This document shows, piece by piece, positions 39,862 through 49,094 of a DNA stretch of 64,000 bases. The position numbers and the translations under genes were made by a program. How positions within the stretch are numbered: the stretch's first letter is position 1; the number at the start of each line of letters is the position of its first letter. The DNA comes from Paenibacillus macerans. Its GTDB lineage: Bacteria > Bacillota > Bacilli > Paenibacillales > Paenibacillaceae. The stretch is taken from assembly GCF_900454495.1 (NCBI RefSeq), contig NZ_UGSI01000002.1:965001-1029000 (forward strand), read 5' to 3'. Below the pieces are notes generated by a model. That model saw only the letters and a list, made by a program, of their open reading frames with translations. It had not been told where the DNA came from and made no database searches.

Positions 39862-41181
39862 ATGACAAAAACGATGCTGAAAGCTCCGCTCCTTCTGCTG
39901 CTTACGGCATGGATCGCCGGTTTGCTCGCCGGGTGCGGCGGCGGACCCGAACCTAGTCAAGGGGCTGCGGCGAACACACCTCAGAAGGCTGGCGGTTCCG
40001 AAGGGGATCAAGCCAAGGAACCCGTCACGCTCCAGTTCTGGACCATCGCTTTGCAGCCCACGTTTAACGACTACTTTCATGAATTGATCTCACGCTATGA
40101 AAAAGAAAACCCCCACGTCACCATCGATTGGCAGGACTTCCCGTTTGACACCGTATCGCAAAAGCTGCTGACCAGCATCGCCAGCGGCAAAAGCCCGGAC
40201 GTGGTAAACCTGAATACGGAATTTGCCAGCCAAATCGGCAGCAAAGGCGCGCTCGCCGATTTGGAAGAGTATCTTACTCCGGAGGAAAAAGCCGCTTATT
40301 TTGAAGGGATATTTAGTTCTACCGTTCTCGACGGTCACGCTTATGCCTTGCCTTGGTATACCGGAACCGAAGTGCTGTTCATGAACACGAAGCTGCTAAA
40401 GGAAGCGGGCTTGGACCCGAGCAAGCCGCCGCAAAGCCGCGAGGAGCTGGCCGACTGGGCACGGCAAATCAAAGCGAAAACCGGCAAAAACGGCTACGCC
40501 ATCCAGCTGATCTCCAAACTGTTTGCGATCGACGGCATTCCGTTCGTCAACGAAGATAAAACGGCCGCCGCCTTTAACACGCCGGAGGCGGAAGCGATGC
40601 TGCAAAATTTGCGGCAGTTGATGGAGGAAGGCGTGATCATCAAGGATGATGCGAAATTTGACAAGCAGATTCAGTATTATTCCGCCGAGCAGGTGGCATT
40701 TGAGTTGGCCGGTCCTACCTTTATCAACTTCCTGAAAACATCCGCCCCCGACGTGTACAAAAATACCGTAGCCGTCCCGCTGCCCACGGGCAAAGCCAAC
40801 CTGCGGCTTTCCAACTCGATGAACGTCGTGGTGCCGAAGGCTTCCAAACATACGGAAGAAGCCGTCAAGTTTGCGGTTTTCGTAACGAATGCCGAAAATC
40901 AAACCTCTTTTGCCAAATTGGCCAATACTTTGCCCTCCACCAAAGCATCGATCAAAGATCCCTTTTTTACCGAATCGGACAACACACTGGAGGCGCAGGC
41001 CAAAATCGCTTCCGCGCAAAGCCTGGATAAAGCGACGGACTTTATGGTCGGCGTGCCCAGCGCGACGGACATCAATGCCGCATTGGGCCGGGGGCTGCAG
41101 GAAGTGCTCCTGAACGGCCAGGATATCAAGAAAACGCTGGATAGCGTAGAAAGGGAAGTCAATACAATCCTAAAAAAGTAG
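39862..41181 (+). CDS. ABC transporter sugar-binding lipoprotein
   Basis: 439 aa from ATG 39862 (aaagga 8 bases upstream; in-frame ATGs at 39832 and 39853 lack a site). Seen: lipoprotein signal with lipobox LLAGC, cysteine 25, then a Gly/Pro-rich linker and a family-1 extracellular binding protein fold (PVTLQFWTIALQPTFNDYF; SPDVVNLNTEFASQIG; ALPWYTGTEVLFMNTKLLKE). Expected to sit on the outer face of the membrane and deliver an oligosaccharide or glycoside to the permeases that follow. Ligand unknown. First gene of the island. Confidence 0.93.
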   Translation: MTKTMLKAPLLLLLTAWIAGLLAGCGGGPEPSQGAAANTPQKAGGSEGDQAKEPVTLQFWTIALQPTFNDYFHELISRYEKENPHVTIDWQDFPFDTVSQKLLTSIASGKSPDVVNLNTEFASQIGSKGALADLEEYLTPEEKAAYFEGIFSSTVLDGHAYALPWYTGTEVLFMNTKLLKEAGLDPSKPPQSREELADWARQIKAKTGKNGYAIQLISKLFAIDGIPFVNEDKTAAAFNTPEAEAMLQNLRQLMEEGVIIKDDAKFDKQIQYYSAEQVAFELAGPTFINFLKTSAPDVYKNTVAVPLPTGKANLRLSNSMNVVVPKASKHTEEAVKFAVFVTNAENQTSFAKLANTLPSTKASIKDPFFTESDNTLEAQAKIASAQSLDKATDFMVGVPSATDINAALGRGLQEVLLNGQDIKKTLDSVEREVNTILKK

Positions 41182-41217
41182 AGTCTGATGGATTTGCGGG
41201 ATAGGGGGTGAAACGCC

Positions 41218-42099
41218 TTGAAGAAATGGAGTCATTCGGAGACCTGGACCGCCTGGACGTTTATGACGCCCGGACTGCTTCTGATCGGAATATTCGTGTT
41301 TTGGCCGATCCTTTACGGAATACCGCTGTCATTTACCGATTATTCCGTTATTGCCGAAACGAAGTACGTGGGCCTGGACAATTATGCGGCCGCTTTTCAG
41401 GACCGGAATTTTCTGATCTCGCTGTGGAATTCGGTGAAATACGTGTTGATCGTTCCGTTCATCCAAATCGCCTCGATCCTGATGGCCGTGCTGGTGAACA
41501 GCCGCCTTCCCGGGGTGAAGGCTTTTCGGACGGCATACTATATTCCGGTCGTCACCTCGATGGTGGCCGTGGCGCTGATTTGGAGCTGGCTGCTCAGCAA
41601 CAACGGGGTCGTCAATTACATCCTGATCCGGCTTGGCATCATCAGCGAACAGATTTCCTGGTTGGCGGACAGCAGCACGGCACTTTTTGTGCTTATGTTC
41701 ATTACGATGTGGAAAGGCTTAGGGTATTACATGGTGTTGTACCTTGCCGGGCTGCAGGGGATTCCCGCGGAACTATACGAGGCGGCCAAAGTCGACGGAG
41801 CCGGCGTGTTGCGAGCCATCTACCGGATTACTTTGCCGCTGCTCCGGCCGCATATTCTGTTTTGCAGTTTGATTTCCCTGATGGCGGCGATCCGCGTGTT
41901 TGATGAGGTGTATATTCTGACCAAAGGCGGCCCCGGCACGGCGACCTTGACGTCGAGTGTTTATATTTTTCAAAAAGGGCTGGAACAGTTTAACTTCGGT
42001 TACGCTTCGGCGCTGGGGTTGATCGTCAGCATGATCATCGGGGTTCTCAGCGTCTTGATCTTCTATGTCAACCGGAAGGGAGGCGTCAATCCATATTGA
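41218..42099 (+). CDS. ABC sugar permease 1 (MalF/UgpA-like)
   Basis: 293 aa, TTG start with gggggtg 7 bases upstream. Seen: six predicted membrane helices and the cytoplasmic EAA loop EAAKVDGAGVLRAIYRITLP near residue 190-209, which docks the ATPase. 36 bases after the binding-protein gene. Overlaps the next permease by four bases, so they are translationally coupled. Confidence 0.94.
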   Translation: MKKWSHSETWTAWTFMTPGLLLIGIFVFWPILYGIPLSFTDYSVIAETKYVGLDNYAAAFQDRNFLISLWNSVKYVLIVPFIQIASILMAVLVNSRLPGVKAFRTAYYIPVVTSMVAVALIWSWLLSNNGVVNYILIRLGIISEQISWLADSSTALFVLMFITMWKGLGYYMVLYLAGLQGIPAELYEAAKVDGAGVLRAIYRITLPLLRPHILFCSLISLMAAIRVFDEVYILTKGGPGTATLTSSVYIFQKGLEQFNFGYASALGLIVSMIIGVLSVLIFYVNRKGGVNPY

Positions 42100-42953
42100 T
42101 GATCAAACCGTCTATCCCGAAAAGGGCATTTCGGCCGGGAACGGTCATCCGGTACGCAATCATTTACGTCCTGCTGGCGGCGCTGGCGTTATTTATGATG
42201 GGACCGTTTCTTTGGCTGCTCAGCGTGTCGCTGATGCCCGGCAAAAACGTGTTTTCGGTGCCGCCGGCCATTTTCCCGAGCTTTATCGACTTTGCCAATT
42301 ACGCGGGTGTGTGGAAATTCATGGACTTTCCCAAATATATGATGAATACGGTCGTTATTACCGCGCTGGGGATTGCCGCGAATGTCGTCTTGTCCAGCAT
42401 GACCGCCTATCCGCTGGCCGCCTTCCGCTTCAAAGGGCGAAATCTGGTGTTCGGCCTGCTGATTTCGACGATGATCATTCCTTCCTCGACGGCGATGATC
42501 GTTCATTATCTGACGATTCAGGCTTTCCGTCTGGGGGACAGCTACGTTGGCGTCGTATTGCCCGCGGCGGTGTCGGTGTTTAACATTTTTCTGATGCGGC
42601 AGACCTTTATGTCCGTTCCGGCGGATATGCGGGATTCCGGGAAAATGGACGGGGCCTCCGAGTTCCGGATTTTTTGGCAGTTGATGCTGCCTTTGGTGAA
42701 GCCCGGCCTCGCGGTTATCGCTTTGCTGGAGATGATGGCGTTCTGGAACAACTTCCTGTGGCCGATCGTCATTTTGAACGATCCGTCCAAATATCCGCTG
42801 GCGGCGGCTTTGACCTATCTCAACGGGCAATTCGCCTACAACTTCGGCTGGATTGCCGCCGGCACGATGATTTCCGTGCTTCCGATCATCGCCGTTTTTC
42901 TGCTGACTCAACGTTATTTCATCGAGGGTATGTCGGGAGCGCTTAAAGGATAA
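42096..42953 (+). CDS. ABC sugar permease 2 (MalG/UgpE-like)
   Basis: 285 aa (TTG 42096; ATG 42099 is also possible; ggaggcg upstream). Six predicted helices. The EAA loop reads MRDSGKMDGASEFRIFWQLM, keeping the DGAS core but with a changed EAA triplet, common in this subfamily. Pairs with permease 1. No ATPase gene follows, so the importer probably borrows a shared MsmX-type ATPase encoded elsewhere. Confidence 0.94.
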   Translation: MMIKPSIPKRAFRPGTVIRYAIIYVLLAALALFMMGPFLWLLSVSLMPGKNVFSVPPAIFPSFIDFANYAGVWKFMDFPKYMMNTVVITALGIAANVVLSSMTAYPLAAFRFKGRNLVFGLLISTMIIPSSTAMIVHYLTIQAFRLGDSYVGVVLPAAVSVFNIFLMRQTFMSVPADMRDSGKMDGASEFRIFWQLMLPLVKPGLAVIALLEMMAFWNNFLWPIVILNDPSKYPLAAALTYLNGQFAYNFGWIAAGTMISVLPIIAVFLLTQRYFIEGMSGALKG

Positions 42954-42998
42954 AAGGATTCCTTGCCTTCAAACCATGGCTGGAGGAGATGCCTGATC

Positions 42999-44519
42999 AT
43001 GATCAAAATCGTTTATGTGCCTTTGGACGAACGGCCGTGCAATTTGTATTTTCCCCCGGCGCTGGCCGCCGGAACGGATTTTATGGTGGTGACGCCTCCC
43101 GTGGAGCTCTTGGGAAACAAAAAACGGCCGGCCGATACCGAGGGGTTATGGGATTGGCTGCTGCGGGAGGCGCGAGGGGCGGACGGTGCGATTTTGTCAT
43201 TGGACACCTTGGTGTACGGGGGAATCGTGCCTTCCCGGCTGCACCGGCTGCCGTTCGAGGAATGCCAACACAGGCTCGGCCAATTAAGAAAATTGAAGGA
43301 GGTCGTTCCCGGGCTGCAGGTTTACGCGATGAATCTGATCATGCGCTGCCCGCAGTATTCCAGCAGCGACGAAGAACCTGACTATTACGGGGAATGGGGC
43401 CGGGAAATTTTCCGCCGGGGATACATTGGCCACCGGTTGCAGCTTGGCCTCGCCACGGAGGCCGAGAAGTTGGAGAAAAAGCAAATCGACGCGCAACTGC
43501 CCGCCGGTGTGTTGAGCGATTATTTGCAGCGGCGGGCGGTTAACGCCGAGCTCAACCGCTGCGCCGTGGAATTGGCGAAGGAGGGCGTCATCGATTTCCT
43601 TGTCATTCCGCAGGATGATGCCGCCCCGTTCGGATGGACCGCTTTGGATCAGCAGAAGGTTCGGGATACCGTCAAAGAGCTTGGCGTTTCCCTGAAGGTA
43701 TACATGTATCCGGGCGCCGATGAGGCGGGCTGCACGCTGCTTGCCCGCATGATCAACCGGTTTAAGCAAGCCGTTCCCCTCGTATATCCGCGGTTTTCCA
43801 GCGTCCAAGGGCCGTTTGTGATTCCTTTGTACGAGGACCGCCTGCTGTTCGAGAGCGTAAAGTACCATGTGCTGGCGGCCGGCGGGTTGCTGTGCTCCAG
43901 CATGAGCGAAGCGGATATCGCCCTATTTATCAATGCTCCGGGGGAAACGATGATGGAAAGCGCGTCGCAGCATCATCCCAACGCGGGCTATAACGTGATG
44001 CGAAACACGGCCGAGTTGATCGAAACCGCGGATTATCTCATCGGCCGGTTCAATAAACCGTGCGTGATCGCGGACGTGGCTTTTGCCAACGGGGCGGATC
44101 TTGAACTGATCCGGTCGCTACGGGAGAAGAAGCTGCTGTTTCGAGTGGCGGGCTACGCGGGCTGGAACACCAGTTCCAATACGCTTGGCACCTGCATCGC
44201 CCAGGGCATGATTTACCGTCATTACGGGCCAAGCCGGGCTCATCTCGATTTCCTGTCCCTGCGCTATACCGAGGATGCCGGCTACTGCGCCTTTGTACGG
44301 CAGCACGTCAAAGAGCATAAGCTGCCCGGGCTCGGGATGGATTATTTTTCGGTCGACGGACCGCGCGGCGTGGCTGCCGGCGTTGTCAGGGAAGAGTTGG
44401 AGCGTTTCGTGGAACAGTATATTAATGATGAAACTTACCGCGTCAGCATCGATGATGTATTTTTGCCGTGGAGCCGGATGTTTGAAGTGGGGCTGAAAAC
44501 GCATTTGATATCGTCATAG
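42999..44519 (+). CDS. DUF4127 family protein, function unknown
   Basis: 506 aa from ATG 42999 (ggaggag 10 bases upstream). No signal peptide: cytoplasmic. Motifs seen: PLDERPCN (8-15), SLDTLVYGGIVPSR (about 67-80), IPQDDAAPFG (about 202-211), YPGADEAG (about 236), DVAFANGADLEL (about 358-369) and AGWNTSSNTLG (about 385-395). These dense Asp/Asn/Arg clusters look like an active site, possibly hydrolytic or metal-dependent, but no reaction is known to me. Its place between a sugar importer and an oxidoreductase suggests it acts on the imported compound. Confidence 0.85.
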   Translation: MIKIVYVPLDERPCNLYFPPALAAGTDFMVVTPPVELLGNKKRPADTEGLWDWLLREARGADGAILSLDTLVYGGIVPSRLHRLPFEECQHRLGQLRKLKEVVPGLQVYAMNLIMRCPQYSSSDEEPDYYGEWGREIFRRGYIGHRLQLGLATEAEKLEKKQIDAQLPAGVLSDYLQRRAVNAELNRCAVELAKEGVIDFLVIPQDDAAPFGWTALDQQKVRDTVKELGVSLKVYMYPGADEAGCTLLARMINRFKQAVPLVYPRFSSVQGPFVIPLYEDRLLFESVKYHVLAAGGLLCSSMSEADIALFINAPGETMMESASQHHPNAGYNVMRNTAELIETADYLIGRFNKPCVIADVAFANGADLELIRSLREKKLLFRVAGYAGWNTSSNTLGTCIAQGMIYRHYGPSRAHLDFLSLRYTEDAGYCAFVRQHVKEHKLPGLGMDYFSVDGPRGVAAGVVREELERFVEQYINDETYRVSIDDVFLPWSRMFEVGLKTHLISS

Positions 44520-44556
44520 AGACCCCGGGGGCTATCTGTTAAATAGGAGAATGATC

Positions 44557-45435
44557 ATGACGGATACGAATAAAAACGCGCGGTTTGCCAATATCAGAAC
44601 CCCCATGGATTTGATCGCGGAAATCGGCAGCTATTACCCTTCGCTGACGAGATCGGAGCAGAAGGTCGCCAGGCGGGTGCTGGAGCATGCGGATGAGGTG
44701 CTGTATTCCTCGATTACCGAGTTTGCCGAAGCTTCGGGCGTCGGGGAAACGACGGTGATTCGCTTTTGCCGGAAAATCAAATTTAAAGGCTACCAGGAGT
44801 TCCGGCTGGCGCTGGCCCAGAGTCAAATGCTGCGCAAAATCGAGGAGAACAAACTCGAAGAGCGCGAGGCGCATTATATCGAGCGGGTGTGCGGCAACGT
44901 TGTGAAGGTGCTGCAGGCCAGCCTAAGTTTGCTTGACCGGAACACGCTGGAAGCGGCGGTCGAGTTGATCGACAAAGCCCGGCACATCCAGTTCATCGGC
45001 GTCGGCTCCTCCGGCATTACGGCACTGGATGCCAAAAACCGTTTATTGCGGTTGGGCAGACGTTCCGAAGCGGCCTTTGACAGCCATATGCAGGCGATGA
45101 GCGCCGTGCTGCTGGAGGAGGGGGACGTGGCCGTCGGCTTCAGCGTTTCCGGGAGCAGCAAAGATACGAACGACATTCTGGCCAAAGCCAAAAGCGGCGG
45201 AGCCAAGGTCATCGCCGTGACGAATTATGCCAAGTCGCCGATTACAAGCATCGCGGACCTAGTGCTGCTGACGGCGGGGAAGGAATCACCGCTTGAGGGA
45301 GGCTCCATGAGCGCGAAAATATCGCAGCTTTTTGTCATAGATCTGCTATGCGAAGGATTGTCCTTAAAGGATCTTGAGCGTGCGAAACATATGAAAGAGA
45401 AGACGGCCCGGGCCGTCATCGATAAAATCTACTGA
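44557..45435 (+). CDS. MurR/RpiR-family transcriptional regulator
   Basis: 292 aa from ATG 44557 (aggaga 6 bases upstream; ATG 44551 touches the site). Seen: N-terminal RpiR helix-turn-helix (LTRSEQKVARRVLE, SITEFAEASGVGETTVIRFC) and a C-terminal SIS sugar-phosphate domain (IQFIGVGSSGITALDAKNRL; VGFSVSGSSKDTNDIL). Such proteins sense a sugar phosphate, so the imported substrate is probably phosphorylated or yields one. Encoded inside the cluster, it most likely controls it. Confidence 0.93.
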   Translation: MTDTNKNARFANIRTPMDLIAEIGSYYPSLTRSEQKVARRVLEHADEVLYSSITEFAEASGVGETTVIRFCRKIKFKGYQEFRLALAQSQMLRKIEENKLEEREAHYIERVCGNVVKVLQASLSLLDRNTLEAAVELIDKARHIQFIGVGSSGITALDAKNRLLRLGRRSEAAFDSHMQAMSAVLLEEGDVAVGFSVSGSSKDTNDILAKAKSGGAKVIAVTNYAKSPITSIADLVLLTAGKESPLEGGSMSAKISQLFVIDLLCEGLSLKDLERAKHMKEKTARAVIDKIY

Positions 45436-45455
45436 CAGACGGAGGGATGCAAGGC

Positions 45456-47039
45456 ATGGAAAGAGAAAGAATAGCGGACGTTATCGTGCTTGGCGGTGGG
45501 CTTGGCGGCTGTATGGCCGCTTTGGCCGTCGCCAAGGCGGGTTATTCCGTCATCTTGACCGAAGAAACGGACTGGCTGGGCGGGCAGTTGACGAGCCAGG
45601 CGGTTCCGCCCGACGAGCACAAGTGGATCGAAAGCTTCGGCTGCACCGGAACGTACCGCGAATTCCGAAACCGGGTAAGGGAGTACTACCGGCAAAATTA
45701 TCCGCTGACCGGACAGGCGATGAACGATCCGCTGTTAAACCCGGGCAACGGCTGGGTCAGCCGGCTGTGCCATGAGCCGAAAGCGGCGCTGCGGGTGCTC
45801 TGCGATATGCTCGCGCCCTATGTGAACAGCGGCCGAATCACGGTAATGTATCGGGTGCGCGCTGTCCGGGCGGGGACGCGTGGAGATGCGGTGAAATCCG
45901 TTGCCGTCAGAAGGCTGAACCGGGATGAGGAGTGGACGCTGCGGGGGACGTATTTCCTCGACGCTACCGAATGCGGGGATATTTTGCCCTTGGCCGGAGT
46001 CGAATACGTAACCGGAGCCGAATCCAAGACGGAGACCGGGGAGCCGCATGCGCTGGACCAAGCGAGGCCGTATGACGTTCAAGCATTTACGCATGTGTTT
46101 GCGCTTGATTATGTTCCCGGCGGAGACTATACGATTTGCAAGCCGGCGTCCTATGAGTATTGGCGGCGGTACACGCAGCCTCACTCGAGTCTGCCGAAGC
46201 TGGGCTGGATTGTGGGGGATGGGGTGGACCCGGATAACGACCAGGAGTTTACGCTGTTCCCGGACGACAGCGGGCGGCCGTCCCTTTGGACGTACCGCCG
46301 CATCATCGACCCCGCCCTGTTCTGCGGCGCACTTTATCAAAGCGACATCTCCCTGATCAACTGGGCGCAGAACGATTTCGACTTGGGCATGATCTACGAA
46401 GTGTCCGAGGAAGAACGCCGGCGGCATTTGGAAGGAGCGCGCGAGCTCAGCTTGTCCCTCCTGTATTGGCTGCAGACGGAGTCTCCGCGGCCGGACGGCG
46501 GGAAGGGATACCCGGGCCTGCGGCTCCGCGGGGATGTGCTCGGAACGGAAGACGGACTGGCCAAGTACCCTTACATCCGGGAATCCCGGCGCATTAGGGC
46601 CCTCTACACGATTACGGAGCATGACGTCAGCAAGGAGCTGCGCGGGGAGCTTGGCATTAAGCGGTATGAGGACAGCGTAGGGGTAGGCAGCTACCCGCTT
46701 GATTTGCATGCCACGACCCAATCGCGCCGCGGCTTCTATATACCGAACTATCCGTTCGAAATTCCGATGGGAGCGCTGCTGCCGGTGCGGGTGCAAAATC
46801 TGCTGCCCGCCTGCAAAAACATCGGGACAACGCAAATTACGAACGGCTGCTACCGGCTGCACCCGATCGAATGGAATATCGGCGAGGCCGCCGGGCACAT
46901 GGCCGCTTATGCTTTGAAGCATCATATCACGCCCCGGGAGATTCGGGAGCGGGAGTACCATTTAAAGACATTTCAGGCGTGGATCGAATCGCAGGGAGTC
47001 CAGCTTCACTGGCCCTCCTCCATTAACGATGAAATCTAG
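45456..47039 (+). CDS. FAD-dependent oxidoreductase (FAD_oxidored type)
   Basis: 527 aa from ATG 45456, nine bases after ggaggg (an ATG at 45447 touches it). Seen: N-terminal Rossmann FAD motif VLGGGLGGCMAALAVAKAG with the following acidic ILTEE, GGQLTSQ typical of the PF12831-type family, a second FAD contact FLDATECGDIL near residue 165, and GIKRYEDSVGVGSYPLDLH and NLLPACKNIGTTQITNGCYR near the end. No signal peptide. Probably oxidises the sugar moiety of the imported compound, but the substrate is unknown. Confidence 0.9.
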   Translation: MERERIADVIVLGGGLGGCMAALAVAKAGYSVILTEETDWLGGQLTSQAVPPDEHKWIESFGCTGTYREFRNRVREYYRQNYPLTGQAMNDPLLNPGNGWVSRLCHEPKAALRVLCDMLAPYVNSGRITVMYRVRAVRAGTRGDAVKSVAVRRLNRDEEWTLRGTYFLDATECGDILPLAGVEYVTGAESKTETGEPHALDQARPYDVQAFTHVFALDYVPGGDYTICKPASYEYWRRYTQPHSSLPKLGWIVGDGVDPDNDQEFTLFPDDSGRPSLWTYRRIIDPALFCGALYQSDISLINWAQNDFDLGMIYEVSEEERRRHLEGARELSLSLLYWLQTESPRPDGGKGYPGLRLRGDVLGTEDGLAKYPYIRESRRIRALYTITEHDVSKELRGELGIKRYEDSVGVGSYPLDLHATTQSRRGFYIPNYPFEIPMGALLPVRVQNLLPACKNIGTTQITNGCYRLHPIEWNIGEAAGHMAAYALKHHITPREIREREYHLKTFQAWIESQGVQLHWPSSINDEI

Positions 47040-47065
47040 CGCAACGATACGTGCCATCATTACCG

Positions 47066-47106
47066 AAACCACCTGTCCCCCCCGGGGATTTGTGGTTTTA
47101 TTTTTT
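47066..47106 (+). terminator. Terminator of the sugar/DUF4127 cluster
   Basis: aaaccac / gtggttt outer stem with inner cccc / gggg, then tta and six T residues. Confidence 0.8.
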
Positions 47107-47114
47107 AAGTGCAT

Positions 47115-47281
47115 GTTCAAAAAGTCCGGTTTTCAGCACCGAGAAGGTTGGATGAAGCCAGGCGCTGAGTAGCGGAGCGTACGTTTTGGGTACGTGAACA
47201 ACGGAAGGCCCGGCTGAACTCAAGATTCGATGCCGAGTTACTTCCTGATTCACTTCGTGATTAAAAGCGGACTTTTTGAAC
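47115..47281. repeat. Structured repeat, full copy C
   Basis: 167 bp, ends gttcaaaaagtcc and ggactttttgaac. Related to copies A and B but diverged. The inner stem is now cgtac-gttttgg-gtacg (47178-47194), where A has cgtaga/tctacg: sequence changed, pairing kept. Lies between the island terminator and the S10 promoter. Confidence 0.85.
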
Positions 47282-47298
47282 TACCTTAAAATAATTTC

Positions 47299-47327
47299 TT
47301 GCATTCCGCCTACCTTTTCTATATAAT
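47299..47327 (+). promoter_or_regulatory. Promoter of the S10-spc-alpha operon
   Basis: TTGCAT (47299-47304), 17-base spacer, TATAAT (47322-47327). Drives the ribosomal super-operon from rpsJ. Confidence 0.85.
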
Positions 47328-47369
47328 AGTGAATGTTGTTCTGTGACGTTGCGATGATGTGAGAGGTTA

Positions 47370-47407
47370 CTGACACACCCGGCCCCTTTGCCATGGGAGG
47401 GCGTCAG
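47370..47407 (+). promoter_or_regulatory. S10 operon leader hairpin
   Basis: ctgac-acaccc ... gggagggcgtcag: stem-loop in a conserved-looking leader followed by aaaattttcacgg. The position, about 55 bases before rpsJ, suggests a translational or transcriptional control element; the ligand is unknown here. Confidence 0.5.
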
Positions 47408-47463
47408 AAAATTTTCACGGAGTATGTCCGATACTAAATTGGGCGATAGAAGGAGGGACTAAA

Positions 47464-47772
47464 ATGGCAAAGCAAAAAATTCGTATTCGTTTGAAAGCTT
47501 ACGACCACAGAATTCTTGATCAATCCGCAGAGAAAATCGTTGAAACGGCAAAACGTTCGGGTGCCGGCGTATCCGGGCCGATTCCGCTTCCTACGGAAAA
47601 ACAAGTCATTACCATTCTCCGTGCGGTGCACAAGTACAAGGATTCCCGGGAACAATTCGAAATGCGGACGCACAAACGTCTGATCGACATTGTGAACCCG
47701 ACTCCGCAAACCGTGGACGCCTTGATGCGCTTGGACCTGCCGTCCGGTGTAGATATCGAAATCAAATTGTAA
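47464..47772 (+). CDS. rpsJ: 30S ribosomal protein S10
   Basis: 102 aa; gaaggagg 8 bases before ATG. Also NusE in antitermination. Seen: RIRLKAYDHRILDQSAEKIVE and GPIPLPTEKQVITILR with RTHKRLIDI, the family hallmarks. First gene of the super-operon. Confidence 0.98.
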   Translation: MAKQKIRIRLKAYDHRILDQSAEKIVETAKRSGAGVSGPIPLPTEKQVITILRAVHKYKDSREQFEMRTHKRLIDIVNPTPQTVDALMRLDLPSGVDIEIKL

Positions 47773-47819
47773 TACCCACATTATCGTAAGGTAATCAGGA
47801 AAGGAAAAGAGGTGTCAAC

Positions 47820-48443
47820 ATGAAAGGTATCTTAGGAAAAAAACTCGGAATGACTCAAGTATTTACCGCTGAAGGGAATGTCATTCCCGTAACGGTAATC
47901 GAGGCGGGCTCCAATGTGGTTCTGCAAAAGAAAGACGTGGAGAACGACGGTTATGAAGCCATTCAGCTCGGCTACTCCGACAAGAAGGAAGCCAGAGCCA
48001 ACAAGCCGGAAGTTGGGCATGCGAAAAAAGCAGGCGCAACGCCTAAGCGCTACGTTCGCGAAATTCGCGGTGTTGATTTGGCGGGATACGAAGTTGGCCA
48101 GGAGGTCAAAGTCGATATTTTTGCCGAGGGCGAATTTGTTGACGTAACCGGCATTTCGAAAGGTAAAGGGTTCCAAGGCGTAATCAAACGCTGGGGACAA
48201 AGCCGCGGCCCGATGGCGCACGGTTCCCGTTACCATCGCAGACCGGGTTCCATGGGTTCGATCGCGGCCAACCGCGTATTCAAAGGCAAAAACCTGCCTG
48301 GACATATGGGACATGAAACCGTGACGATTCAAAACCTTGAAGTTATCCGCGTTGATGCGGAACGCAACGTTCTGCTCGTTAAAGGCTCCATTCCGGGCCC
48401 GAAAAACAGCTTCGTCAAAATCAAGCAAACCATTAAGAAATAA
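47820..48443 (+). CDS. rplC: 50S ribosomal protein L3
   Basis: 207 aa, MKGILGKKLGMTQVF start; aagaggtg precedes. Seen: GKGFQGVIKRWGQSRGPMAHG and RPGSMGS core, which reaches towards the peptidyl-transferase centre. 47 bases after rpsJ. Confidence 0.98.
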   Translation: MKGILGKKLGMTQVFTAEGNVIPVTVIEAGSNVVLQKKDVENDGYEAIQLGYSDKKEARANKPEVGHAKKAGATPKRYVREIRGVDLAGYEVGQEVKVDIFAEGEFVDVTGISKGKGFQGVIKRWGQSRGPMAHGSRYHRRPGSMGSIAANRVFKGKNLPGHMGHETVTIQNLEVIRVDAERNVLLVKGSIPGPKNSFVKIKQTIKK

Positions 48444-48470
48444 TAGCCCTCAAGAAAGGAGGAACATCAA

Positions 48471-49094
48471 ATGCCAAAAGTAGCACTTTTCAATATTAGC
48501 GGTAGCCAAGTGGGCGAAGTGGAATTGAATGACGCGGTATTCGGGATCGAGCCGAACACGCACGTTCTTCATGAAGCTGTTGTCATGCAGCGCGCTTCCC
48601 TGCGTTTCGGCACCCACAAAGTCAAAGGACGCTCCGAAGTTCGCGGCGGCGGCCGTAAACCTTGGAAACAAAAAGGTACGGGCCGTGCGCGCCAAGGTTC
48701 CATCCGCGCCCCTCAATGGGTAGGCGGCGGCACCGTGTTTGGTCCGACTCCGCGCAGCTATGCTTACAAGCTGCCGAAGAAGGTTCGCCGTTTGGCGATC
48801 AAATCGGCCTTGTCTTCGAAAGTGATCGATCAAGACATCATCGTGCTTGACGCGCTGAGCTTGAACGCTCCGAAGACGAAAGAGTTCGCGGCGATTTTGA
48901 ACAACCTGAAAGTGGATCGCAAAGCTTTGGTTGTAGCTCCAAGCTACGACGACAATGTGGCGCTTTCCGCACGCAACATCCCAGGCGTTAAATTCGTAGC
49001 GGCAGACGGCATTAATGTTCTCGACGTGCTGACGCACGACAAACTGATCATTACGAAAGAAGCAGTTCAGAAGGTAGAGGAGGTGCTCGCGTAA
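48471..49094 (+). CDS. rplD: 50S ribosomal protein L4
   Basis: 207 aa; aaaggagg 8 bases before ATG. Seen: the extended loop GGGRKPWKQKGTGRARQGSI lining the peptide exit tunnel (macrolide contact region, wild type in appearance). Stop overlaps the rplW start as TAATG. Confidence 0.98.
   Translation: MPKVALFNISGSQVGEVELNDAVFGIEPNTHVLHEAVVMQRASLRFGTHKVKGRSEVRGGGRKPWKQKGTGRARQGSIRAPQWVGGGTVFGPTPRSYAYKLPKKVRRLAIKSALSSKVIDQDIIVLDALSLNAPKTKEFAAILNNLKVDRKALVVAPSYDDNVALSARNIPGVKFVAADGINVLDVLTHDKLIITKEAVQKVEEVLA

Noticed and set aside
39749..47106. Possible integrated mobile element carrying the sugar cluster
   Set aside because: No integrase, transposase, direct-repeat target duplication or tRNA site was seen; base composition looks like that of neighbours. 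A repeat copy lies only on the right side (47115).
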